Source of the DNA: Candidatus Edwardsbacteria bacterium
Lineage (GTDB): Bacteria > Edwardsbacteria > AC1 > EtOH8
Assembly (NCBI GenBank): GCA_031082425.1
Contig: JAVHLB010000017.1
Span: 1 to 28,309, forward strand
Direction of reading: 5' to 3'
DNA: 28,309 nucleotides
Each line of letters starts with the position of its first letter. Positions within the stretch are counted from its first letter, which is position 1. Of the stretch, positions 1 through 7,121 are shown piece by piece. The notes below the pieces were generated by a model. The model was given only the letters and a program-made list of their open reading frames with translations, was not told the DNA's origin and did not search any database. The position numbers and the translations under genes were made by a program.

Positions 1-2
1 GC

Positions 3-200
3 AGAACCTTGCCTTACTTTCTCTTGTAACCAAGAGAAAGTAACAAAGAGAAGTTCCGGGGGCTGTCCAGCTAAAGCTTAACAGTTTGAAAAAGTAATAC
101 CATTAATTTTTATTTTACTCAGCTCATTTTATCCGATGTCCGAAGCCGCCGACTGCCCCCCGTCCCGGCCGATCATTTCGGTCCAGCCGAAATGATCGGC
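3..200 (+). repeat. Three-hairpin dispersed repeat, copy 1
   Basis: This ~198-bp unit recurs at 788-986 with conserved ends and a diverged middle. It has a perfect 13-bp hairpin (14-26 with 31-43, loop TAAC), a long-range stem (58-63 with 155-160, then 65-67 with 151-153) and a perfect 14-bp hairpin (168-181 with 187-200, loop TCCAG). It lies upstream of the small secreted-protein gene. No coding potential is evident. It could be a non-autonomous mobile repeat or a structured RNA; the sequence alone does not decide. Confidence 0.75.
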
Positions 201-254
201 TTGGGTTTGGTACTGCAAAATTGCCGCAGGCGGGGTACGACCACCGACGAGCTT

Positions 255-283
255 TTGTACACAACCATCCCGGCCAATATAAA
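255..283 (+). promoter_or_regulatory. Sigma70-type promoter of the small secreted-protein gene
   Basis: TTGTAC at 255-260 and TATAAA at 278-283 are separated by 17 bp. The predicted transcript would begin near 290, at the left arm of a 16-bp inverted repeat. Confidence 0.55.
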
Positions 284-290
284 ACCGCCT

Positions 291-731
291 ACCAAAAGCA
301 AAAGGCAATAAACAACCAAAAATCACAGCAAAGGAGACCTATGAAAAAATTGATCGGGATATCTTTCCTTATCGTGTTGGCATTGGCGGCTTCGGCTTAT
401 GCCGAACCCAGATGGTGCCACGGCCAGGCGGTAAGCTACACCACCGGGAATGACCTGGGAGGCTGGACCATCCAATGCGGTGGCGGCACCTACGGGTCAA
501 ATGTGGCTGATACCGTATATGGCGATTTTGGTCTTTCTTATAGCCTGCACCCCGTAGCCGGTTACTATTATTTCACCGCCGATTCCGGCTCTACCCACTG
601 GTATTCTTCCAAGTATTATTATTACGACGGGTCGAGCTATAACGTCGAATACGGTACGGTCAGATTCAGGCTCCAGGTTCCCCCGGCGCCCAGGGATTGA
701 GATAAAATTTTAACCGCCTTTTGCTTTTGGT
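291..731. repeat. 16-bp inverted repeat flanking the small secreted-protein gene (arms 291-306 and 716-731)
   Basis: ACCAAAAGCAAAAGGC at 291-306 is the exact reverse complement of 716-731. The arms lie just outside the gene at 341-700, one in the predicted 5' leader and one 16 bp past the stop codon. The octamer AACCGCCT is also directly repeated beside both arms (283-290 and 712-719). The arms could pair in the mRNA or mark the ends of a small cassette. Confidence 0.6.
341..700 (+). CDS. Small secreted Tyr/Gly-rich protein of unknown function
   Basis: This encodes 119 residues. The ATG at 341 is chosen over an in-frame ATG at 221 because AAGGAG (331-336) lies just upstream and the protein then begins with a classical signal peptide (MKKLIG, a hydrophobic core, likely cleavage after Ala21 in the ASAYA context). 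The upstream start also precedes the predicted transcription start. The mature part (about 98 residues) has 14 tyrosines, many glycines and serines, and two cysteines (C26 and C46) that could form a disulfide after export. No family was recognised. It sits between two copies of a ~198-bp hairpin repeat and inside a 16-bp inverted repeat. An exported or surface role is inferred from the signal peptide only. Confidence 0.7.
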   Translation: MKKLIGISFLIVLALAASAYAEPRWCHGQAVSYTTGNDLGGWTIQCGGGTYGSNVADTVYGDFGLSYSLHPVAGYYYFTADSGSTHWYSSKYYYYDGSSYNVEYGTVRFRLQVPPAPRD

Positions 732-787
732 TTAAAATTTACTTTTATTATGCACCGGTTCATATATTTACACCAGTGCCGGGGTTT

Positions 788-986
788 AGAACCCATGCCT
801 TACTTTCTCTTGTGACCAAGAGAAAGTAACAAAGAGAAGTCCTGGGGGCGATAGAGCTGTTGTTGCACGAAACTAGTTTGTTGATAAAGGTTCATTTCAA
901 CAGTGCAGGCCTTTGATCAGTTGTCCGAAGCCGCCAATCGCCCCCATACCCCGGCCGATCATTTCGGACCAACCGAAATGCCCGGC
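788..986 (+). repeat. Three-hairpin dispersed repeat, copy 2
   Basis: Second copy of the unit at 3-200. The first hairpin is again perfect (800-812 with 817-829, loop TGAC). The long-range stem is GGGGGCGAT (844-852) with ATCGCCCCC (937-945), nine pairs, of which the distal part differs from copy 1 yet still pairs. The last hairpin (954-967 with 973-986) has two mismatches. The rest of the 701-1073 gap holds only the right arm of the 16-bp inverted repeat and a possible -10 box. Confidence 0.75.
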
Positions 987-1023
987 TAGTGTCAGTAGAA
1001 GACGGCAAAAAGTGGATGGCTTT

Positions 1024-1029
1024 TATACT
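1024..1029 (+). promoter_or_regulatory. Possible -10 box upstream of the 1074 gene
   Basis: TATACT lies 45 bp before the start codon at 1074. No convincing -35 box is seen 17 bp upstream. Confidence 0.3.
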
Positions 1030-1073
1030 TTAAGCTTTCCGCTTTAAACTTTTAACTTAATTAAGGAGGAGCC

Positions 1074-1427
1074 ATGCGCCGGTACCCATCATCCACCGCC
1101 GACTTTTCCGAGGGGGCCAAACTACTGGTAAAGGGAGGCGAGGCCAACAAGGCCGAGATAGCCAAGTGGGGGCTGATTCCCGCCGAACTGCAGAAACTGC
1201 TGGACGGCTACCAGGCCGCCAATTCGGAACAGGAACGGGCCAAGGCCGCCCTGCAGCAGAGCACCATTGACTGGCAGGACACCCAGAAGGCCCTCAAAAC
1301 CGAGATGGCCCGCTGGGTAAGCACCCTGGAGGGGAATTACGGCAAGACCGGGGAGAAACTGCAGGAGTTCGGGATCACACCGCGCAGTTTTCACCCCCGG
1401 AAGGGGCCGAGGGTGAAGAAGGCTTAG
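1074..1427 (+). CDS. Small helical hypothetical protein
   Basis: This encodes 117 residues starting at an ATG preceded by a strong ribosome site (AAGGAGGA, 1063-1070). There is no signal peptide or membrane segment. The protein is charged and alanine-rich, and residues ~15-95 look like two or three amphipathic helices (AELQKLLDGY, then QERAKAALQQ). A short basic tail ends in RKGPRVKKA. Its plan (helical body, an FGITPRS-like motif near the end, basic or variable tail) resembles the protein at 26250-26639, which ends its helical part in GLGISLK, so both may belong to one broad family of small uncharacterised helical proteins. Function unknown. A three-hairpin repeat ends 87 bp upstream. Confidence 0.65.
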   Translation: MRRYPSSTADFSEGAKLLVKGGEANKAEIAKWGLIPAELQKLLDGYQAANSEQERAKAALQQSTIDWQDTQKALKTEMARWVSTLEGNYGKTGEKLQEFGITPRSFHPRKGPRVKKA

Positions 1428-1452
1428 CGGGGGGCCATGACACACCCCCTAC

Positions 1453-1470
1453 CCCCTCTTTTTAGAGGGG
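1453..1470. other. Stem-loop after the 1074 gene
   Basis: CCCCTCT (1453-1459) pairs with AGAGGGG (1464-1470) around a TTTT loop. No T-run follows on the plus strand, so it is not a canonical intrinsic terminator for the upstream gene. Confidence 0.4.
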
Positions 1471-1514
1471 ACAGCAGGGCCACTAGGGTAAAACACTGTT
1501 CCGCCGGCAGGCAG

Positions 1515-1766
1515 ATCGGGACCGATGGGGGTATTAACAGGATCGTTGCCGGTGAGATCGGTCCCTATGCCGGGCGGAACGATCCCGTTATGGAGTGGAA
1601 CGGTCCCGTTCAGAGGTTGAACGGGACTGTTCTTTGCCCGAACGTGACCGATAAGGGGTATAACGGGACCGATGAGAGGTAGAACGGGACCGATCGGGGG
1701 GTGAACGGGACCGATGAGTGGTAGAAAGGGACCGATAAGTGGTTGAACGGGACCGATTGAAGGGTT
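1515..1766. repeat. Tandem array of twelve 21-bp units
   Basis: Twelve contiguous units of exactly 21 bp run from 1515 to 1766 with no spacers. The consensus of the later units is AACGGGACCGAT followed by nine variable bases ending mostly in GGTAG, GGTTG or similar. Units 3-5 carry the core in reverse-complement form (GGTCCC or GATCCC), so units from the two halves can base-pair. Because 21 is a multiple of three, a reading frame crosses the first units (heptads like NGTD...) but stops at TAG in unit 8 and again later. The array ends where the AT-rich island begins. Confidence 0.85.
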
Positions 1767-2020
1767 AAAGGGTGCTATATAGAGAAGAAATTATACGTTA
1801 GTGCCTAATTTACATTAACTTATAATAATTTAAGTTGTTAGATATAAATAAAATTGATTGGTATGAATAATAATTAAAATAAATGTTGCACTTATCATAG
1901 AAAGACTGTAAAATAAAATAGTTAGCAAGTTATATTGTATTAAATGTAAAATATATAATATGAAAATTATTAATTTCAAGTTCTGTATACATAAATTTTT
2001 TACGAAAGTATTTTAACAAT
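1767..2020. other. AT-rich non-coding leader at the left edge of the island
   Basis: About 250 bp of very AT-rich sequence between the 21-bp array and the ATPase gene. Base composition switches abruptly near 1770. I see candidate promoter boxes but no gene, tRNA, integrase site or clear direct repeat matching the right edge. Confidence 0.6.
1886..1914 (+). promoter_or_regulatory. Candidate promoter of the defence operon
   Basis: TTGCAC (1886-1891) and TAAAAT (1909-1914) are 17 bp apart. A second TATAAT occurs at 1954-1959 without a good -35. In such AT-rich DNA, chance matches are likely. Confidence 0.3.
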
Positions 2021-4000
2021 ATGCAAGGCAAATATAATTTCATAAAACTTCAAAAGATAATTCTCAGAAATTTCACCTTGTACAAGAAAGGTGATAAGGT
2101 ATACGAAGTGAACGAGAATATTAATGAAGGTGTTTATTGTTTGGCTGGAGCCAATGGATTAGGAAAAACTACTTTTCTTAATTCTATAAACTATGGTTTG
2201 ACAGGAATTGTGTTAGAACCCAATAAAGAGGTGTATTCACCGGGTGAAATTGAAAAATCCAATCATGACTATACTGATAGATATTTCAAAGGTAGAATTG
2301 CAAAAAAAGACGAAAAAGGTTCTGAAATAGAAATCTTATTTAAAGTTAAAGATAAATATTTTAGGATTATTAGGGGTTTTTTTGAACGTGACGAACTTCG
2401 TCTTTTGGAAATCTTTAGTTTAAACGGAAAAAAGACAATATCACACTATAAAAACAATAATGTTAGTCCAAAAGAACTCAATACGTATTACCAAAAAGCA
2501 TTAGCACAAGAAATTGGATTTTCCAGTTTTGATTATTTTATTTTCTACCAGCTATATGTTTTGACTTTTGATGAAAACAGACGGATGATATTTTGGGATG
2601 ACAGGGCTTCCTCCCACGCATTAGCTATTGCTTTTAATTCTGATCCTGATGATGCCCAAAAAATATTGGATTTAACTAGAAAAATGGAGAAGCATGAATC
2701 CAACGCCCGGAATTTAAAATGGCAATCCACACAGGCTAAAAAGAAAATTGAAGAACTAACACAAAAAACTAAAGCCTATAAAGTTGCTGACATAGAAAAA
2801 CTTGAAAATGAGTATAATAAACTTAATAAAGAAATATTAAAGCTGGAAAAAACGCATAACAACATAAAGATTGAATATGATACTATGTTGAAAGCGCAAA
2901 GTGTTCTTAACTCTGAGATAATGTATTTGAAAATTGAGCATACAAAATTGTTTTCTCGGTATTCAAGGCCACGTTCAAGCTTATTGGAAAATACGCAGGT
3001 TCAATTATCAATAAAAAAACAAGAGTGTTGCTTGTGTGGTTCAAGTGGTTCATTTATAATCGATAACATTGAAAGAAGCATACATAAGGCTAAATGTCCT
3101 TTATGTAATTCAACAATAAACGAAGCTGGTGATGAAGAGCAAAATAAACTTTTAAAAATAATACAAAAAAACGATGAACGAATATTTACTAAAAATTCTG
3201 AATTGGAAAATCTTATTATTGAAGTTGATGGAAAAAAAGATGAGCTTGATAAATCAGAAATAGAGGTAAATAAAGCGAGGGTTAAATACGAAGCTTTCAT
3301 GGAGGATAACCCAAACGTGGCATTTGTAGGGACTGGTAATGAAAAAATTGATAATCTCATTAAACAGTATAAAAAACAATATGAAATGGCATCCAAAGAA
3401 GCAAAAGATGAATATACAAAAAGGGATAAGTTAAAGCCACTGTATGAAAAACTTCTAAAGACAGTTGAGGCATCATATAAGGAAGCTGAAACCGTTTTTG
3501 TACCAACATTCAAGAAGCTTGCAAAGAGTTTCATAGGGCATGATTTAAATATACACCCCAAGCGTAGCGACAAAACAATTAAATTGGTTTTGGAATTTCA
3601 TAAAACAGCAAGAACAGAATCGTTTCAACTTTCAGAAAGCCAACGTTTCTTTTTAGATATTGCTTTGCGAATGTCCCTTGCCATATATCTTTCAAATAAA
3701 ATAAATGGTGCAACAATGTTGGTTGATACACCGGAAGGTTCATTAGATATTGCTTATGAGAGCCGTGTAGGGAATATGTTTGCTGAATATGTAACTATAT
3801 ACCATCAAAATATATTTATGACAGCAAATATTAATGCTTCACAACTGTTAGTATCACTTGCGGAAAAGTGTGGTGAAAGTAAAATGCAATTCAGGCGTAT
3901 GTTAGAATGGACAGACTTGTCAGATGTACAGAAAGAAGGTGAGACACTGTTTAAACAGGTATATGCAAATATTGAATCTGCTTTAAGCGGAAAGAAATAA
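2021..4000 (+). CDS. SMC/Rad50-like ABC ATPase of a putative ABC three-component (Lamassu-like) defence system
   Basis: This encodes 659 residues. The N-terminal lobe has a Walker A motif GANGLGKTT (43-51). Predicted coiled coil (about 215-330) leads to a cysteine insert, C336/C337 with C339 and C359-P-L-C362, and then a second coiled coil (about 367-500). The C-terminal lobe has an ABC signature LSESQ (537-541), a Walker B MLVDTPE (566-572; D569, E572) and a D-loop GSLD (573-576). This is the complete set for a dimerising ABC ATPase of the SMC/Rad50/RecN type. The arms are short compared with SMC or Rad50, as in ATPases of ABC-3C and Lamassu defence systems. It heads a four-gene operon with gaps of 3-5 bp. 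A role in sensing foreign DNA and gating the nuclease is inferred from those families. No clear Shine-Dalgarno precedes the ATG. The AT-rich codon use differs from the flanks and suggests acquisition by transfer. Confidence 0.88.
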   Translation: MQGKYNFIKLQKIILRNFTLYKKGDKVYEVNENINEGVYCLAGANGLGKTTFLNSINYGLTGIVLEPNKEVYSPGEIEKSNHDYTDRYFKGRIAKKDEKGSEIEILFKVKDKYFRIIRGFFERDELRLLEIFSLNGKKTISHYKNNNVSPKELNTYYQKALAQEIGFSSFDYFIFYQLYVLTFDENRRMIFWDDRASSHALAIAFNSDPDDAQKILDLTRKMEKHESNARNLKWQSTQAKKKIEELTQKTKAYKVADIEKLENEYNKLNKEILKLEKTHNNIKIEYDTMLKAQSVLNSEIMYLKIEHTKLFSRYSRPRSSLLENTQVQLSIKKQECCLCGSSGSFIIDNIERSIHKAKCPLCNSTINEAGDEEQNKLLKIIQKNDERIFTKNSELENLIIEVDGKKDELDKSEIEVNKARVKYEAFMEDNPNVAFVGTGNEKIDNLIKQYKKQYEMASKEAKDEYTKRDKLKPLYEKLLKTVEASYKEAETVFVPTFKKLAKSFIGHDLNIHPKRSDKTIKLVLEFHKTARTESFQLSESQRFFLDIALRMSLAIYLSNKINGATMLVDTPEGSLDIAYESRVGNMFAEYVTIYHQNIFMTANINASQLLVSLAEKCGESKMQFRRMLEWTDLSDVQKEGETLFKQVYANIESALSGKK

Positions 4001-4003
4001 GCC

Positions 4004-4594
4004 ATGAATAAATCTATTGTCCCAGAGGCCTTTTTTGATAGTTTATCATTAGCACACAAACTTGATAATAATCTAGACGGTTTTAAATTGGAAGAGATTC
4101 ATTTGTTTGCATATTTTTCGTCCATACTTTATTTATATAGAGGAAACCCCGTTAGCGATTGGCAATACAGATTTACATTGAGTGAATTGGGTTATCCTTT
4201 TTCAGACTCACTGTATGATGCTATTGAAAGACACAATCAGAACGGTTGGATTGAGTCTAATGGTATTTTCTATTCTATTACTAGCAGAGGCACAGATCAA
4301 TTTAATGAATTAAAATTATTGAAGTCGTTTTCACATAGAGAGGAATATCTTAATGCTTCATGCGTAACAAGCATTTTAATGCCATACTCTAAAACACTTA
4401 GGGCTTTGTTGAATGATCCAGTAATAGCTAAAGCAAAATCAATGAAACAAGATGATTGGCTAGACCAAAGCAACATATATCAAAAATTTATGGAAATAAG
4501 TAAAGCTGTAGGTGTATCAGCAATGGATCTTCTGATACCCGCTGTAACTTGGGTTAACTATATTGATGAAATAAATAATAAAAGTGGTGTATAA
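4004..4594 (+). CDS. Small helical protein, probable middle component of the ABC three-component system
   Basis: This encodes 196 residues and starts 3 bp after the ATPase stop. There is no signal peptide or membrane helix. Residues ~28-100 look like a winged helix: helices EEIHLFAYFSSILYLY and FSDSLYDAIERHNQNGWI, then a short hairpin reading NGIFYSITSRG. The rest is helical. Family-level recognition is not possible by eye. The position between an SMC-like ATPase and a nuclease, the size and the winged-helix-like start match the middle component (MC) of ABC-3C systems, or LmuC of Lamassu, which bridges the ATPase and the effector. That assignment rests mainly on context. Composition is AT-rich like its neighbours. 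Confidence 0.7.
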   Translation: MNKSIVPEAFFDSLSLAHKLDNNLDGFKLEEIHLFAYFSSILYLYRGNPVSDWQYRFTLSELGYPFSDSLYDAIERHNQNGWIESNGIFYSITSRGTDQFNELKLLKSFSHREEYLNASCVTSILMPYSKTLRALLNDPVIAKAKSMKQDDWLDQSNIYQKFMEISKAVGVSAMDLLIPAVTWVNYIDEINNKSGV

Positions 4595-4599
4595 AGATT

Positions 4600-5649
4600 A
4601 TGTCAGACGACTTAGTTAACAAAATTCGTAAGGAAAACCACTTGTTGCGTATTTATGCGGCCTTCCAAAACAATCACGAAGTTATTGGTATGGCAAACAA
4701 GTTGATTGCATATATTCAATCTGTATATAAAAGCCTTGAGCCAGACCACTTTGATGGACACCTAATTATTTATGCAACTATAGATGATTCAATAATTCCA
4801 GATAGAAAAGCAGCAATAGATTTATTTGATCAAAATTTATTGATAAACAATAAATCGGACACGATAATTATCCAATATTTCAAAAGGAACAATTTGCCTT
4901 TATTGTGGCAGAATGTCAACGCTGAAGGCATTATTAAATCTACCAATGCAATAGTATATTATTATCATAACCACGGTGAATGCTTTTACGCAAATAACGT
5001 AAAGATTGAGATAGATAACTACTTTGATTGTGCTAGCATATTTGCTTTACAGTATCATTATTTAACGGAAGCACTTTTAAAGTATAAAGAAGAAAAAATA
5101 CGGTATTCTTCATGCTCAAGATTCAAAGAGTGTTGGTTTGATGACAAGCAAATATATTTTAAACAACAGCCAGAAGAGAAAATGCAAATATCTTTGAAGG
5201 ATTATTTGGGATCTTCATTGAGAGGTGTTGATGTAGTTAGAGAATACAATCTTGGCGCGAGTAAACCCGTTGATGTACGGGTTTATTGGAAAGAAGCCAA
5301 TCGTGCTGCATTGATAGAAGTAAAATGGTTGGGGCAATCAAAAAACCAACAGGGTGGTTTGTCTACAGCATATTCAAATAGCAGAGGGAATGATGGCTTA
5401 GACCAGTTAAAGGTGTATCTGGACTTGGAAAAACAAGATACACCTACCTGTATAACTAAAGGCTATCTTGTAATTGTTGATGGTAGGAGAAGGGGGGTGG
5501 CTGAAAACCCTACGGTTATAAATGGTACCGATGGAATGCATTATAAAAATCAAGAAATAACATTTGCCCCCGATAAAAAACACTATGAAACGATGGTAGG
5601 TTTTGAAAAACCTATCAGGATGTTTGCTGAACCTATTTGCACTGGTTGA
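4600..5649 (+). CDS. PD-(D/E)XK-type nuclease, putative effector of the defence operon
   Basis: This encodes 349 residues, starting 5 bp after the previous stop. Residues 1-200 form an unrecognised mixed alpha/beta domain. The C-terminal third carries a restriction-endonuclease-like core: D225 in KPVDVRVYW and E240-V-K242 in ALIEVKWLG, followed by LDQLKVYLDL and a strand GYLVIVDGRR. The D-x14-E-x-K spacing and the EVKW strand fit PD-(D/E)XK enzymes such as the DUF4297/Cap4-like or Mrr-like effectors of ABC-3C and Lamassu systems. The likely reaction is Mg-dependent DNA cleavage. With the ATPase upstream and a methyltransferase downstream it could act as an ATPase-gated nuclease or as a restriction enzyme with self-protection. 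The catalytic triad appears intact. Confidence 0.8.
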   Translation: MSDDLVNKIRKENHLLRIYAAFQNNHEVIGMANKLIAYIQSVYKSLEPDHFDGHLIIYATIDDSIIPDRKAAIDLFDQNLLINNKSDTIIIQYFKRNNLPLLWQNVNAEGIIKSTNAIVYYYHNHGECFYANNVKIEIDNYFDCASIFALQYHYLTEALLKYKEEKIRYSSCSRFKECWFDDKQIYFKQQPEEKMQISLKDYLGSSLRGVDVVREYNLGASKPVDVRVYWKEANRAALIEVKWLGQSKNQQGGLSTAYSNSRGNDGLDQLKVYLDLEKQDTPTCITKGYLVIVDGRRRGVAENPTVINGTDGMHYKNQEITFAPDKKHYETMVGFEKPIRMFAEPICTG

Positions 5650-5652
5650 AAT

Positions 5653-6921
5653 ATGCAAGATAATATTAATGAAAATTATATTCTGAAAGATGGTGGGTAC
5701 TCAAGTTATGAGGCAACTACAGATTTACCGCGTCATAGGTGGTATTATTACAAAGAAGGGTTTTCACCAAATATTGTTAAAAAAGCGATTGAACAAACAG
5801 ACATTGTTAGAGGCGAACTTATAATTGACCCATTCAATGGAAGTGGAACAACAACACTTACAGCGTCGCTCATGGGTCACAGTTCGGTTGGTATTGAGGT
5901 TAATCCATTTACTTCATTTTTATCTGATACAAAGACTAAGAATGTTGATATATCTGAGTTAAGTAATTCAGAAAGCAAACTACTTAAGTCTGTAGAAAAA
6001 GGAGACCGTTCTCCTCTTTTGGGGTATTCAACTTTCTCTAAAACCAAAGTGCTAGATAAGTGGCTTTTTAATGATTCTGTTTTAAATGCTTTTGAGGGTG
6101 GTTGGCTAGAATCAAATTCTATTCCCGGTTATAATTCACGCAAATTGGTTCGCCTTGCATTAATTACTGCAGCAATGCAAAATTGCAATGCAAAAAGAGA
6201 CGGTAAATGTTTACGATATCGGGAAAATTGGAAAGACAATAAATTCAATAAGAGTACGTTCATTGAAACTTTAAGACGGAACTTAGCAAATATTAAAACG
6301 GACATAAAAAATACCCCTATTCAAGCACAATCAGAAATAATTAAAGGCGATTGTAGGGTGATTTTAAAAAAGAAAAATGAAATTAATAAATTTAAGTTGT
6401 GCATAACATCTCCCCCATATTTAAATACATTTGATTATACGGATATTTACCGACCGGAACTGTTTTTGGGTAAGTTCATTAATAATTCAAAACAGTTGTA
6501 TAAATTACGACTTGAAACAGTACGGTCACACGTGCAAGCTAAGTGGTTTAAACCGACCCAAAATGATTTTGGATTGTTGTATCAACAAACAATGAAGTAT
6601 ATTAATGAGAATGAAGCAAACTTGATGGATAAAAATATACCAATTATGATACAGGCATACTTTGAAGATATGTTAAATATATTAATATTACTAAAGAGAA
6701 GAGCAGCAGAAGGTGCACAAATATGGTTTGTAGTGTCTAACTCTGCTTATGCCGGGCACGAAGTACCAGTGGACTTAATTATTGGGGATCTTGCCACACA
6801 AGCAGGTTGGTATCTTAAAGAGATTGGTGTTTTAAGATATTTAAAAAAACGTAAAACAAAATATAGTGCCGATATTACACATTTACGAGAGAGTGTAATT
6901 ATCCTATCAAAAAATAAGTAA
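5653..6921 (+). CDS. DNA methyltransferase (N4-cytosine or N6-adenine type) of the defence operon
   Basis: This encodes 422 residues and starts 3 bp after the nuclease stop. The SAM-binding motif I is DPFNGSGTT (59-67), followed by GHSSVGIEVNPF, the acidic strand that contacts the SAM ribose. The catalytic motif IV is TSPPY (252-256) in the context ITSPPYLNTFDYTDIYRPEL. An N-terminal segment HRWYYYKEGFSP resembles motif X. Motif order is X-I-(about 185 residues)-IV, like alpha-class enzymes with the target-recognition part between. SPPY is more typical of N4-cytosine methylases and DPPY of N6-adenine ones, so the modified base is open. The C-terminus ends with LRESVIILSK, common in this superfamily. 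It probably marks host DNA against the co-encoded nuclease. No specificity subunit is seen. Confidence 0.87.
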   Translation: MQDNINENYILKDGGYSSYEATTDLPRHRWYYYKEGFSPNIVKKAIEQTDIVRGELIIDPFNGSGTTTLTASLMGHSSVGIEVNPFTSFLSDTKTKNVDISELSNSESKLLKSVEKGDRSPLLGYSTFSKTKVLDKWLFNDSVLNAFEGGWLESNSIPGYNSRKLVRLALITAAMQNCNAKRDGKCLRYRENWKDNKFNKSTFIETLRRNLANIKTDIKNTPIQAQSEIIKGDCRVILKKKNEINKFKLCITSPPYLNTFDYTDIYRPELFLGKFINNSKQLYKLRLETVRSHVQAKWFKPTQNDFGLLYQQTMKYINENEANLMDKNIPIMIQAYFEDMLNILILLKRRAAEGAQIWFVVSNSAYAGHEVPVDLIIGDLATQAGWYLKEIGVLRYLKKRKTKYSADITHLRESVIILSKNK

Positions 6922-6989
6922 TATATAATTAAAATTAGCCATGCCAAAATATTTAAAAGTTAGGCTTACTGATAAACCCGCAATAACAA

Positions 6990-7016
6990 GCACCCGGCTA
7001 CCCGCCGGGCGCTTTT
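6990..7016 (+). terminator. Intrinsic terminator after the defence operon
   Basis: GCACCCGGC (6990-6998) pairs with GCCGGGCGC (7004-7012) with one mismatch, followed by TTTT. The hairpin is GC-rich and so belongs to host-type sequence just beyond the right edge of the AT-rich island (composition changes near 6985). Confidence 0.65.
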
Positions 7017-7062
7017 CTTTGCCCTGCCCGGCCTGCACCCCGGCGATAATCCAATATTTTCA

Positions 7063-7091
7063 TTGCAGTTGCCCGCCGGTTGTTATATTAT
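7063..7091 (+). promoter_or_regulatory. Promoter of the CPBP protease gene
   Basis: TTGCAG (7063-7068) and TATTAT (7086-7091) are 17 bp apart. The predicted start of transcription near 7098 rules out an upstream in-frame TTG at 7080 and favours the ATG at 7122. Confidence 0.6.
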
Positions 7092-7121
7092 TACCCCAAC
7101 CCCAATCCAAATTTTAACGCC

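Noticed and set aside
1437..1682. 81-codon open frame across the 21-bp array
   Set aside because: It is open only because 21 is a multiple of three; it stops inside unit 8, has no convincing ribosome site and reads as degenerate heptads. Treated as non-coding repeat.
1515..1766. CRISPR array
   Set aside because: Units are contiguous with no spacers and no cas gene is present.
2021..4000. Housekeeping Rad50 or RecF/RecN repair gene
   Set aside because: Coiled-coil arms are too short, no Mre11-type nuclease adjoins, and the gene sits in an AT-rich cassette with a nuclease and methyltransferase.
1767..6989. Attachment-site direct repeats or a tRNA at the island edges
   Set aside because: I compared both edges by eye and found no convincing repeat longer than a few bases and no tRNA-like cloverleaf.
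7080..7121. Upstream TTG start for the CPBP protease
   Set aside because: It lies before the -10 box and would add PNPNPNF-type residues; the ATG at 7122 is preferred.
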